Shown one piece after another: positions 10,990 through 22,060 of a DNA stretch of 54,720 nucleotides. Position 1 is the stretch's first letter. Each line of letters begins with the position of its first letter. The translations under genes and the position numbers were made by a program. The stretch spans positions 886 through 55,605 of the forward strand of contig MNCI01020134.1 of the NCBI GenBank assembly GCA_015680685.1, in the 5' to 3' direction. The notes beneath the pieces were generated by a model, which was not told the DNA's origin, did not search any database, and saw only the letters and a list, made by a program, of their open reading frames with translations. Source of the DNA: Gnetum montanum (taxonomy: Eukaryota > Streptophyta > Gnetopsida > Gnetales > Gnetaceae).

Positions 10990-12279
10990 CACACACTATA
11001 AACCAATAAGGTCTCTCCCACATGGAAATGATAATTCACTATATAGCCAACACATTCATTGGAGGAATAATGCAATATATGATGAAGAAGATTTGAGTGA
11101 TCAACCTTATGTAGGGGTTTCTTATGATCATGAGCACCCTAACGACACTCAAAGATCACATTCACCTAAGGCAAACAATCTTGAAGATGATGATGTAGGT
11201 CCTACACTAGGGGAGGCCTCAAGGCCTAAGACATCCTTGAAACCTAGAAATAATAAATCAAGGGACCTTGAAAAACACCATAGAATCTATGACAATTCTT
11301 CTAGTTCTTCATATACCTCTTTCCCTTCAACGTCTAGTTTTGAAAAAGATGAACATAGGTATAGAGATAGAGCTCCACTAAAGGGTTGAACTAAAAATCG
11401 AAATTGAACCCATGGGAAAAGTCAAAGACATCATCATGAACATTGAAATTTCCCTTAGAACTTGTTTGATGATGATGAACCCTTGTTGGCCACTAAGAGC
11501 CTAATGCATATCATACAGGCCTTTAAGATATCTCATAGGCATTGCAAAAAAAGTTGTTTACCTAAGCTTGACATGAATAATCTTCCTAAATTTGTAGGAG
11601 GCTATGATTTAGATCTGCAACAACATTTATAAGCCTTCCATGATGCCTGTGCTTACTACAACATTGAAAGTGGATGGAAAAAGCTTCAGCTCTTTCCTAA
11701 CACACTAATTGATAGAGCCTAAATGTGGTATAGATTGTTGAGACCAAATTCAATTCAATGATGGTCTACAATGGTGGCAATGAGAGATACCAAACCCATG
11801 CACGAGTGTCCAATTTAAGAAGACAAATCCAAGAGTGGAAATAAGAACAACAATAATCCTTGGACATGGCCTTAGATAGATATTATGCCTTACTGAATAG
11901 ATGCCTAGGCCATGGTTTCTCCAACGAAAGGCAACTTTACCACATCATGAATGGGCTTCATAATGAAACAAGGATGATCCTTGGGATGTATGCCCTAGGG
12001 AAATTATACAAGCTCTAAGCCCATCAGATCAAAGAGCTAATAGAGCATGTGGAAAAAGAAGGAGAAATTTGTAAATGAAAGAATGTCAAGAAATATCAAT
12101 GGGACCCAACTCTTCAATCGAACGAGGTTTAGATCTATTGTAAGGAGAATGAAAATAATCTCGATAAGGTGATCCCACAACAAACCTTGCCGATACAAGA
12201 GTCTATTGATGAATTAGAAGCAAATTTTAATAGGATTTCTACATGGATAAATGATAATTTCACAACCCTTATTGAGATG
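10990..12279 (+). pseudogene. gag: Element A gag, first part
   Basis: No certain start codon survives; the open frame is clear from about 11000 (WRNNAIYDEEDLSDQPYVG). A Ser-rich N-terminal region leads to the gag core LDMNNLPKFVGGYDLDLQQH near 11570, AFHDACAYYNIESGWKKLQL, ALDRYYALLNRCLGHGFSNE near 11870 and QLYHIMNGLHNETRMILGMY near 11930. The same landmarks occur in order in B (42140-42600) and in part in D. Element C is inserted at 12279/12280, after SIDELEANFNRIS. Several in-frame stops and shifts make it non-coding now. The gag continues at 31459. Confidence 0.75.
12275..12279. other. Target-site duplication of element C, left copy
   Basis: AGATG here and at 31454-31458 bracket element C exactly. 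Removing C and one copy rejoins A's gag frame (FTTLIEM then DVDDIMQHML). Confidence 0.9.
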
Positions 12280-14152
12280 TGTAGCGACCGAAAACGTCAA
12301 TGGCTGGAACACCGAGAGGTTGTCCGGTGAATAGTTTTACCCTAGATCCGTGCGAGGGCCATGCTGGAGAGAAATTGAAGTAGGATGCCCTGAACGGTCT
12401 GGTCGATCAGATAGGGACTTAATCGGTGTGTCTTAACCTTTCATAAACATTTATTTTGGAAGCAAGACATGCGAAGTAAATCAACGATCGACAAATGTAA
12501 AACGGTGAAAACAATGTAAAAAACAATGATGATAGTAAGGGGATAGCAAAACAAACTTGGGTGAGAAAGTGCACCACCCTAAGGTTGAGGGTTTGATCTT
12601 TTGCTTTGCTGAAAGGTGTACAACAGAACATGTAACACAGAAGAGGCACTGCTTACACAAAATAGTATAGTCACAGGTCTTCTGCTTGCTACTCTGTTCA
12701 CTAAGATGCCAAAATTCTCGACTTACAAAGGGATGTTTGGAGTCAACCAAAGAACTCAAAGGTAACTAGAATGCTCAAAATGCCAACTATGCTCTCCAAA
12801 ATCCAACTACACCAAAAAGCCAACCTTTTTGTCAACGAAGCTAACCAGCCAACCAGTTTTTTGCTAACAACCTAATTTTTTGCCAACTTCCTAAGCATTT
12901 TTTGCCAGGGTATTTATAGGGCTAGGAGTAGGAGGAAAACTTGGTCTGGATGCCACATGTCCTGGGCCCTACAAGGTGCTAGCATGCCTGTACCATGTAG
13001 GTATGCAATGCTGGATGTGAACTTTGTTACACTGTCACCATACTGCTGAAACTGCATGTGCCAAAATCCAGTGTGCCATCAATGCAAGCAAAATGGAGCC
13101 TATGCTCTAGGACTACATCTTTCCTACTCTTATAAGCAAGGTCAAGCATAGGAACAATTTTTTTCGGATTTCACCAAGGGTATGCAAAATAAAGTAAAAT
13201 TGCTAATTTTTCCAAGGAGATGCCAGAGTGAGAAAGATTGTTGCCAACAAGTTCTAGAGCTACCCGAAGATTTCTTGATGCTTCCGTGCTAGTGTTGAAC
13301 TACTCACACTATTGAGCACATTGGTGTAGCGTAAGTAGCTACTTGTTAAGCTGTGCTACGCTACATAGCGTAGCCATTGGTCTTGATAGAAATTTTCATA
13401 GGAGCTGAAGAGCATTTTTCTGAGGCTTAGTCAGGCAAACAACTGCAATTTTTGTCCTTCATGCTAGGAAGCCTTCGAACTTACTGAATTCATGTTCGGA
13501 ACACTTCTATTGTTTTTGCATTATTGTTATGTTGTGCTACTCTATGTAGCGTAGTAGCCATTGTATCATGCTTCCTTTTTTAATTTGCCATTTTTCTAGC
13601 AAGAAACATTGCTCGAGCCCTTGAGGGTTAACTGGAACAAACAGTTTGGAGGTTAAAGCATTGCCAAAGTGCAATCTTATTGTTGGAGTCATTTGGCAAA
13701 GGGGGGCCTTTGTGTGTTACCTTTGCTATGTTGTGCTATGTTGCATAGCATAGCACCTTGTGTTGGCTGAATCCTGACTTGTCTTGCAATCATTTTGTCA
13801 ATTCGCATTTGGACGCTTGAGCAGTTATCTTTCAAGGCTTGCTACGCTACATAGCGTAGCAAAATTCTTCACTAGAAAACTTGTCAAACTATTTTTCTCA
13901 TTCTGAACACTTTCGACAACTTCTAGCATGGTCCTTGGGTAGACTATCAACTGGGTCAATTATCCAGTTGGGTAGGCTGGAGAGTCCGATGACCCTGTTA
14001 GCCTTGGAGATAGAAAACTTACTAGACTGTATAGTCTATCCTTGGTGTCCACTATTCTATCAGCTCATCATGACACTGCACTTGTGGAAATCCTTGCCCA
14101 AATTCCAAGACTCTGCTGTAGCATGAGGGTCCTAAAATTTTATGGTGTTTCA
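12280..14152 (-). repeat. Element C 3' LTR (left copy)
   Basis: On the plus strand it begins TGTAGCGACCG and ends GGTGTTTCA; read on its own strand it is TGAAACACC to CGGTCGCTACA. It aligns with 29561-31453 along its whole length with scattered mismatches. The tract TATTTATA at 12911-12918 is a TATA box on the minus strand. Two exact copies of the palindrome GCTACGCTACATAGCGTAGC lie at 13355-13374 and 13841-13860. Confidence 0.92.
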
Positions 14153-14167
14153 CTGGCCCCTCTTTGT
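14153..14167 (-). other. Polypurine tract of element C
   Basis: On the minus strand CAAAGAGGGGCCAG immediately precedes the LTR start TGAAACACC, the expected plus-strand priming site. This fixes the element's orientation independently of its genes. Confidence 0.75.
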
Positions 14168-15551
14168 TGACATCTGGAGGATCTGCTCGAGAGACGTCGA
14201 CAAAGAATATGAAACACCATGAAGGACAAGACACCAACATTGCTCTTCGGTGATGGCTCAGATGTCTCTTTTCTATGCTTGGGAGTATCAGGGTAGTTGT
14301 GCAAGAAAAGGGGGAAAAGGGTGGGGTTGAGGAGACAGGTTCAAGAAATGGAAAGATGTAACATAGTGTGGTCCCTTGTCAGAGTTCTTGTGAGGGATTC
14401 AGTACACATGGGCATATTTCTTTTGCTGGCTTCTGACCTCTTGTCAAAATGCTTAGAGATAGTCATTTGTGAAACAATTGGTGTGCCATTTGTTCTGGGC
14501 ACACGCTCTTTTTTTTTTGTAGAGCACTTTTGCTCTTTTACACTTTTGCGCTTTACTTTTGTTGTTTATCCATGTTCACTTGAAAAAAACCTTGTTGTTG
14601 TAGGATAGGTGTTTCCTCCCCAAGATAAGTTGTGTTACATCCATGTGGGGCTTTGACCTACCTACAGATGCTTCCCATGTGGCAAGTTGCGTTACGTGCA
14701 TCATGGATTGTGCGGTTGAGTATATGGGAGGGCTTTACATGCATTGAGAAAGCTTGTAAAAGAGATGTGAAAAAGGAAACTGCGTGTGTAAGAAATGAGA
14801 TGATGAAAGTTAAGGAGAAGGGGAGGATGTGCACTCCCAAGTAGCCAAGCTAGTCAGAATGGTCACCTCTGAATGATGTAGTGTCCTGTCCTCCTGACGA
14901 AATGCATCCCTGACTGACGCCATCTCGACCCGTATCCTACAAGCACAATAGAAAGCATAATAGAAAAATTTAACCATGAAATGTAGTTAGGCAAAGGTCT
15001 TACTTTCTTTAGACACCACTGAAGTGGCAGGCATTGTTGTTAAGACATGTGACTTTCAAAGTAGGAAGGCCAGCAGCGGTTCTGGCAGTGGTAGACTAAA
15101 GGGGTTGGCACTAAGGAAGTTAGGAGTTGTGGCAATGCGAGTGCTTAGGAGTCCTTGCCCAAGGCAAACATCATGTAGTTCAATTGTAAGGTGAGAAGCA
15201 TAATAGCTGAACATCTTTCGGGATCGGATGATGGTGGGGCCTGGAGGGTAGCAACTTTGTGGCTCAACCACAATAGTGCTGGGACTCCAGCAGTAGGCGT
15301 TGACATTGGAAGCTACTACTAGGGCAATAGGCTGTCGTAGCAGTAGCTCTGGAAGGTCAGCAAGATGTCAGATGACATCTTTGGAGGATAAGCAAGATGC
15401 CATATGCAGTGGCGTTGCATGTGTTCCAGAGGATGTTCTCTTATCATCGTGAACTATGTTATGGAATTACATCGTCCCACCCCGTGTTGGCACTATGCAT
15501 GCTCGCTTGTTTATGGGATTGTGGATGTAGACTGAGAACGTTGTGCTGTGA
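14168..15551 (-). other. Element C 3' untranslated stretch
   Basis: About 1.4 kb between the polypurine tract and the tandem array. I see no domain on either strand, only short open stretches with no family resemblance. A long 3' untranslated part before the LTR is usual in Tat-lineage elements. Confidence 0.5.
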
Positions 15552-15862
15552 ACCCGATTTAAGGTCTTGGTAGACCATCAGATGTACTAGTTTAAGGTTC
15601 CAATAGATCGTTGTGCTAGTTTAAGGTTCTAGCAGACCTTTATGCTAGTTTATCATCATAGCAGACAGTGGATGGGCCAATTTAAGGTCGTAGTGGATGG
15701 TCTGTGCCAATTTGTAGTCATAGTGGATGGTCTGTGCCAGTTTATAGTCATAGCAGACTATCTGTGCCATTTTATAGTCATAGCAGACTATCTATGCTAG
15801 TTTATAGTCATAGTGGACTATCTGTGCTAGTTTATAGTCATAACAGACTATGGATGCTTACC
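15552..15862 (-). repeat. Tandem repeat array 1 of element C
   Basis: About nine imperfect units of roughly 30-40 bases, each with the core AGTTTA(A)GGTC or AGTTTATAGTCATAG, followed by a CAGAC/GGACTAT-type half. The last units (15700-15850) are most alike. The array lies just downstream of the integrase stop. Related units recur at 19480-19900 and 25130-25345. Confidence 0.8.
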
Positions 15863-15873
15863 TTGCCTTTGCA

Positions 15874-16925
15874 TCAGATGTAGTATGGCTTGAGGTACAA
15901 GTGGTTGACAGGATTTGCAAACTCCTTGCCATCCATGTCTACCAGTTTGAAGGCTCCATTCTCATAGGCTTTTGTGACTATGAATGAACCTTCCCAGTTT
16001 GCTGAAAACTTGTTTGTATGCTCACAAACATCTTTGAGAACTAGGTCCCCTTTTTTGATTGGCCATCGATTTATATTGAAATGATGCTTTTGCCGTTGCC
16101 TATCTTGGTACCGTTCGATGCAACCAAGTGTTTGTGCATGCTCCTCCTCTGTGGAGTTGAGGTTAATGATCCTTGAATCGTTGTTCTAGGCCTTGTTCAT
16201 GATGATTGAAAGGATCATCCAAAGTGACGGTACCTACAATTCAAGAGGTAACACTGCTTCAGATCCGTAAACTAGGCTATAAGGAGCCTTACCTGTAGCT
16301 ATTCTACACGTCGTACGGTAGGCCCACAACATGTAGAGGATTTGCTCGTACCATCACCTCTTACTATTGCTAAGCATCTTTTTGAGCAAGTTGATGATGG
16401 CCTTGTTTGTTGCCTTCGCCTGATCATTTGCCTATAGGTAGTATGGTGATGAAAAGGATTGCTTGATGCCAAGGTTGCTATAAAAGGTTTTGGTTTCTGC
16501 ACTACTAAACTAAGGCCCATTGTCTGTCACAATAGTCATGGGAAGACCAAACCTTGCCACTATGTTGTCTAAGATAAAGTGAAAAACTTGCTGGAATGTA
16601 GTTTTCCTAAGAGGGAAAGCCTTTGCCACTTTGTGAAGTACTTGGTGGCAGTGATGATGAAGCTATGTCCTGCGGAAGACTTAGGTGTTATGGGTCCTTT
16701 GATATCTAGTCCCTATCGTTGAAATGGCCACGTGATTTGTGTAGGGTGCAACTTAGTAGGTGAAACATGTATAATATTTGCATGATGTTAGCATGTATCA
16801 CATGTCCTAACTTTAGCAAAGCAATCTTGTTCCATGCAAGGCTAGTAATACCCTAGGCATCTGATTTTAGCTACCATGGCTCTGGGAGGTATGTGTCCTC
16901 CACATAGTCCTTCATGGACTTCGTT
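15874..16925 (-). pseudogene. Element C integrase
   Basis: Read leftward from 16925, the zinc-binding region appears as LCGGHIPPRAMVAKIRCLGY with DCFAKVRTCDTC near 16810. The core follows: GLDIKGPITPKSSAGHSF (first Asp), TDNGP (second Asp) near 16525, and ANDQAKATNKAI near 16420, where the catalytic Glu of the usual QAEATNK is Lys. The C-terminal part reads HHFNINRWPIKKGDLVL, then WEGSFIVTKAYENGAFKLVD and NHLYLKPYYI, ending at TGA 15876-15874. The enzyme would insert the element DNA into the host genome. Several stops, including one right after TDNGP, and the E-to-K change make it inactive. Confidence 0.85.
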
Positions 16926-17289
16926 AACGATTTTTTGTGCCTCTTCCCCACCAATGCAAGTTAGCAATATCCCATCAAAGGAGCATTTACATAAGGTATT
17001 ATCTCCTACAAGGACATATTGTCGTGCTCACTTTCAGATTGCATCCTTTTGGGTGTGTCAAGCCATGTGGGGGTTCACCATGTTGAAGGTAGGATTTAAT
17101 GTTAGCATAGCACTCTTGGGCATCGGTAGCACTTAAGAAGGCGACGTGTACCGCTTAAGTGGTAGGCTCTGTGCATTCCGTTATCGAAGCAGGTAAAGTT
17201 GCAAACAGGTGTGGTGACACGTTTAACGCTCGCGTTGCCAAGGCATCTGCTATAGTGTTCTCGTTGCATGGCACATATTGGATATCTAT

Positions 17290-17640
17290 CATTGTGAACT
17301 ATTTCAATAATTTTTTGGCCAAATCAAAATAAGGTTGTAAATGTGAGGCTTTACAGGCATAGACTTCAGTGATCTGGTTGACGACAAGTTGAGAATCGCC
17401 TCGGATTTCCAAATGTTGAATCTTTAATTGCTGGGTTGTTAAAAGGCCTCTAAGGAGTCCTTCATACTTAGCTACATTATTTGTAAAAAGGAATGTAAAT
17501 TGGTAAGAAAAAGGTTGAATGTCCCCCAAGGGGAATGTAATGATGGCGATAGCACTACTACCTCGTGTGGTTGAGGCACTGTCGAAATGCAAAGTGGGTG
17601 CAAAGTGCAATGGCACAGGGTTGATGTTGTTAATGTGTTT
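17290..17640 (-). pseudogene. Element C second (archaeal-type) RNase H
   Basis: An open stretch of about 105 codons. It reads TLHFDSASTTRGSSAI (first acidic residue), then FTNNVAKYEGLLRGLLT (conserved Glu), then EIRGDSQLVVNQITEVYACK (conserved Asp). This is the pattern of the additional RNase H domain found in Tat-lineage elements, placed as expected between the RT-linked RNase H and integrase. It degrades RNA in RNA-DNA hybrids. The acidic residues visible are retained, so this is one of the better preserved parts of C. Confidence 0.75.
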
Positions 17641-17649
17641 GTTAGGGAA

Positions 17650-19085
17650 TTCAGGTTCTATGGTCGCCTGATCATTGATGGGTGAGGTTGTGAGCTATGT
17701 AGCTATCGCTTGTCCTTTTGTCAATGATTGGGTTACATAGTGTAAATCGAATTATGCCATTATTGCTTTCCATCGGGCTATCCTGCTACTTTTATATAAG
17801 TTGTTCATGATAGCCCAAAGTACATTCTCTTGCATATAATGTTAACCTAGCTACAAAATAGGTAGTGTCTTCACTTTTTTAGTGCAAATACTAGGGTGAG
17901 ACAATTCCTTTCCACTTCATTGTATTTTGCTTCATAAGCTATCAATGCATGGCTTAAGTAATCAACTGGGATTTCAGAGCCGTCCTTTCTTTTCTAGCAT
18001 AATAGTGTTGCATAAGACATGTCTGAGGTGGAAAGGTAGATGTGGAAAGGCTTATCCCTCTGTGGTGGGTAAATAGTTTGGAGGTGTAAAAGCTCTTTAT
18101 TCAAGTCATTGAAGGCTTATTGACACTATGTTGTCCACTTAAAGTTAACCTCCTTCTTTAGTAACTGTTGCATGGGGTATAACTTGTCGGTCAACTTTGC
18201 TATAAACCTTCTAATAAATTGTACTCTACCTTGCAACTCATGCAATTATTTAAGGTTGGTAAGGGGTGCTAGGTTAGCGATGGCCTTAACTTTGGCAGAG
18301 TCCACTCGTATTCCAGCCTTTGATACTACAAACCTTAACATGGATTTGGTTTTAACATCGAAAACACATTTCTTTGGATTGAGATGCAAGTCATGCCTGT
18401 CAGAATGCTTGAGGACTACATCTAGATCATTGGGATGATGAATAGCCATCTTAGACTTGACTGCTATGTCATCCACGTAATCGTTTAGTCTGTCTAGGAT
18501 GTAGTCGTTAAATATGTATGTCATGGCTCGTTGATAGGTTTCTCCAGTGTTTTTGAGACCAAAGGACATCATAGTATAACAAAAGGTTCCCCAAGGGGTC
18601 ATGAAAGTAGTCATCAACTAATGCTCTAGATTGATGCAAATTTGATTATAACCTAGGAACCCATCCATAAAGGATAATAAAGCATGACTAGCCGTAGTGT
18701 CAATAAGTTGGTCAATACTTGGTAGTGGGAATTCATCTTTAATCATTACTTTGTTCAAATCTCGGAAGTCTATACAGATTCGTATACCTCATGTTTTCTT
18801 AGAGACTACAATGATGTTTGATACCCACTCTAAGTAATTGACCACGTGAATGAAGCCTACTTGGTATAGCTTGGTGATTTCGTTACATACGGCTAGTGTG
18901 ATTTCCAGTTTAATCTTTTGAGCCTTTTGCTTGACTAGTCTGATACACGGGTCTAAGACAATGTTATGTTATATTAGCCATGGGTCTAAGCCCGACATGT
19001 CATTATAGGACCACACAAACACTTTGATGTTGTCTTGGAGGACTTTAGATACCTCCTTTTGCATTTGTTGATCAAGGGGGGAGCT
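17650..19085 (-). pseudogene. Element C reverse transcriptase and RNase H
   Basis: Reading leftward from about 19085: VFVWSYNDMSGLDPWLI, KLYQVGFIHVVNYLEWVSNI, RICIDFRDLNKVMIKDEFPL, SFMDGFLGYNQI, then FMTPWGTFCYTMMSFGLKNT near 18590 and the catalytic YVDDI near 18490. HLNPKKCVFDV and GIRVDSAKVKAI follow. The connection and RNase H part continues with FIRRFIAKL near 18200, FHIYLSTSDMSYATLL near 18030 and YLSHALIAYEAKYNE near 17950. The catalytic YVDD is intact. At least four in-frame stops (for example after VSKKT and NLEH) prevent translation. It would copy element RNA to DNA in the cytoplasmic particle. Confidence 0.9.
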
Positions 19086-19470
19086 AAGTTTTAGTGTGCC
19101 TATTTCCCCTTGGATGTCATTACAGGTGCTTCGATGAGAGGGTCCTTGGTCACATCCCTAGCCTCTAACTCTAAGGCTTGGACCAAATGTTTGGGCCACT
19201 CTAGGGATGTTTCTAAGGACGCTATAGTGTTATCAGTGGATGATTCCCAGTCTATTGACTATAAGTTTAGATGTCTTGTAAGCTTGCCATGAGAACCTAT
19301 CAAGGTTAAAAGTGAATATAGATCACAGTGCATGGCCATTTTGTTCAACTTGCCACAATAAGAGAAAGCCAAGTCAAGTGATACCTATTTGTAGAAATAG
19401 CGCATAATAAACATTTGCAAAGCAACAATGAAACATGAAATAATTGTCAACTATTTGGCCAAGTTCGCAA
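19086..19470 (-). pseudogene. Element C region N-terminal to RT
   Basis: On the minus strand the stretch before the RT domain is partly open, with TSLEWPKHLVQALELEARDV near 19210 and EIGTLKLSSPLDQQMQKEV near 19100. This looks like the linker that leads into Tat-type RT. No domain of its own is seen. Confidence 0.45.
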
Positions 19471-19905
19471 GTTACCAGTTTAAGGTCTTGGCAGACTGTG
19501 AATGGGTTTGAACATGCAAGGGACATTAACTTTGTCAGTTTAAGGTTGCAATGGACCGTAACATTGCGAAATATAGTTTAAAATATGAAATGGATACTAA
19601 GGCTTCTAGTTTAAGGTCATGGCGGACCGTACTCATGCTACAGTGTATATCAAAATGTAAATTGAGGTTGCTAGTTTAAGGTCTTAGAAGATCGTTAACG
19701 GGTGGAGTTCAAGAGCTAAGGTCACTAGTTTAAGGTCTTTGTAGACTGTTAACGGGTAGGCTTTGTAAAGGTAAGGTGACTAGTTTAAGGTCTTTGCGGA
19801 TTGTTAATGGGTATGTAGGCTTTGTAAAGGTCACTAGTTTAAGGTCTTTGTGGATTGTTACATGTAGGCTTTGTAAAGGTAGGTTGCTAATTCAAGGTGG
19901 GATGA
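19471..19905 (-). repeat. Tandem repeat array 2 of element C
   Basis: About seven imperfect units with the core CTAGTTTAAGGTCTTTG, a short GGATTGTTAA or GACCGTTAAC half and a GTAGGCTTTGTAAAGGT spacer in the later units. It separates the RT side of C from the antisense gene. Confidence 0.8.
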
Positions 19906-20047
19906 AAGTTTCGGTTGGGCCCACCTGTTATGCTGCAAACAATGATGCTATGCTATAGCGGGATTGTGACACAATAGTGCTATGCTATACGGGGCATCCC
20001 ACATTACTCAAAGTGCGAAAATGGAAAGTTCTTTTCACCGTGTCAGT

Positions 20048-20055
20048 TATAAATA
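20048..20055 (+). promoter_or_regulatory. TATA box for the antisense gene
   Basis: TATAAATA lies on the plus strand about 140 bases before the candidate start codon of the antisense gene. The sequence just after is GGGGTTTACCCC. It suggests the gene had its own promoter inside the element, but transcription is inferred. Confidence 0.45.
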
Positions 20056-21140
20056 GGGGTTTACCCCTAGTAAACTTGTCATTTTCATTGTCAGAGTATA
20101 GATCCCACATCTAGAGCGTAGCATGATTGTGCTGAGAGAAAGCAAAGTAGTGTAGCGTAGCAGTTGATAGAGAATTTGTGAGTGAGAAAATGGAACCTAA
20201 AGGTGAATGCAAGCACTAAGGACTTGCTAAGATGGATGGACGAGGTAAAGCACACTTTGGAGCACCTATCAAAGGCGTGTGTTGAAGTGCAGGAGGAGAC
20301 TCCATTTGCTCGGTAAGTTGCTATGCTTCCCTTGTTTTTTAGGCTATAGTAATTGTTATTATGAAGAAATTCACATCTTTTTCCATTGTCTTGGTTACCG
20401 TTTTGGCTGCTACACTATCGCTGTTGCTAGTTGGCCACAGCGGTTATACAGATGTTACGCTATAGCTGCATGCGATATCGCCTCGACTGCCATTGTTGCG
20501 ACTACCTTGTTGTAGGGGGTTTGGGTGATTCTGGATAGCTTAGCGCATGGTAAGCATAACATACCATCCTTAGGAGGGTTTGGCTATCTACGAGATTTGA
20601 CAACGTGACACGTGGTTAACATAGTGTAGCATGAGTTATTTCGTATGGCAGGAGTATGGTTGAGACTACTATAGCATAGTGAATTCTTTCTTGTATGAAT
20701 TTTGTAATGTTTTTATTATGCTATACCGATGTGTCGTAAGGTCTTTAGGTTTTTTGCATTACTACACTATTGAATCTGCAACACCACTATGTTGCTAAAT
20801 TTGTTTATGTCAAGTTTGTTAAGTTTGCTATGTTGCTATATTATTGCACGTCTGTCTGTTCTTGTTCATTTGCTACGTGTCATGTGTCATGTGCTTGCAT
20901 CTAGGTGTTGTTACATTATGCGAGGCTTGATGACTATGCTACGTTGCGAGTATCATGTTGCTACGTTGCTTATGATTTTTATTCTATTTTTTTTATTAGA
21001 GAGATATGTGACTGGGAGATCATGCTACGCTACATGCAAAGAAGGTGTCATGCTATGCTATATGTAATCAAAGGGTTACACTACGCTACGTGTAAACTTC
21101 AGTCATACACAGTGCTAACGTTTGGTGCTTTGTTGTGTAG

Positions 21141-21951
21141 GGTCATGTTGAAGCCCATTTTGATTGTCTTGGAGATCATGGGAGTCCTGTGCTGCGTTAG
21201 CGAACCAGTGGCCAATGTCCCTCCTCCCCATGCATGTGTGGGGCAGTAGGCGGTTTGGTTCCGGGAGGGTGCACGGGACTTCTTACAGTTCCTCCTCTGC
21301 CATTTTAGTGTGATTTTTTGGTCACACTTATTAGTGGAGACAACAACTGTAATCATAGAAACCTTGTTGCCTGGGGTAAACCGGGGTATTCTAAAATTTT
21401 TAACTAATGGATCAATCGAGGGTGATCAGGCAGTAGGTTCCAACCAGCACCCAAAAAGCTTGAGACACTTAAGTTGGATCTGGGATATGCCTAAGTATAA
21501 GTGTTATCACTTATACAACATGTTATTTATTGCCCGTCACATGGGCACATGCTTTCAAAAGCCACATGGAATCGTTTATTATGCTGATAGGTGAGTTCTA
21601 TGAAGGTATTTTATTGCGTTGTGTAATCCATGCTACGCTACACACAGGTATTAACAGTTTATATGTATATTTTGTGTGTTTCTAGGTTTTTTATTAACAA
21701 GAGTGGTCTCCACAGTGATACAGATGCCTTGGCGTTGGCACAGATGGCCCTGCAAGAGTTTTCCTCTACTGGGAATGTGCGCATCGACGTAATAGGCCAA
21801 TTTGGGGGTGAATTCAAAACCTATTTGACCCGGTATTCCCAATAGTGTAAAGAAGCTGGTTGGTTGGATAGGGAGTGGGCATCCCTTAGGCCACTCACTA
21901 TTGAAGATGTGTTGGTGGATCTCCCACCATTTCCCATGCCATTTAAACTTG
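21141..21951 (+). pseudogene. Antisense gene exons 2-3: FCP1/NIF-type HAD phosphatase-like segment
   Basis: Exon 2 reads LKPILIVLEIMGVLCCV, which fits a HAD motif I strand with Asp changed to Glu. Then REGARDFLQFLLCHFSVIFW with SHLLVETTTVI fits the RPG-FLEF-F-VGVWSS region of plant NLI-interacting-factor-like phosphatases. SLRHLSWIWDM followed by YNMLFIARHMGTCFQKPHGI fits the LKDL-W and NTLLIDD-PYK regions, with the Asp pair lost (AR). Exon 3 (ALALAQMALQEFSSTGNVRI) could be the family's C-terminal helix region. Such proteins dephosphorylate targets such as RNA polymerase II tails or small proteins. Catalytic residues are changed, so this copy or its ancestor may be inactive. The family call is by eye and moderately sure. 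Confidence 0.5.
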
Positions 21952-22060
21952 GTATGCTAAACTGTTAATTCACTATTACATGTTTGAGTGATCATTTTTT
22001 TTCATTTTTAGCCTTTTTTTTGCTAACTTTTTTTTTCTTTTATTTTGAAAACCTTTTCAG

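Noticed and set aside
12419-12759. Minus-strand open stretches in the left LTR of C, repeated at 29722-30040
   Set aside because: The repeat is due to the LTR pair. The two copies differ in frame and there is no protein family.
14297-14840. Plus-strand open stretches after the left LTR of C
   Set aside because: No domain, no intron pattern linking them, and they lie in the 3' untranslated part of C on the wrong strand. Treated as chance.
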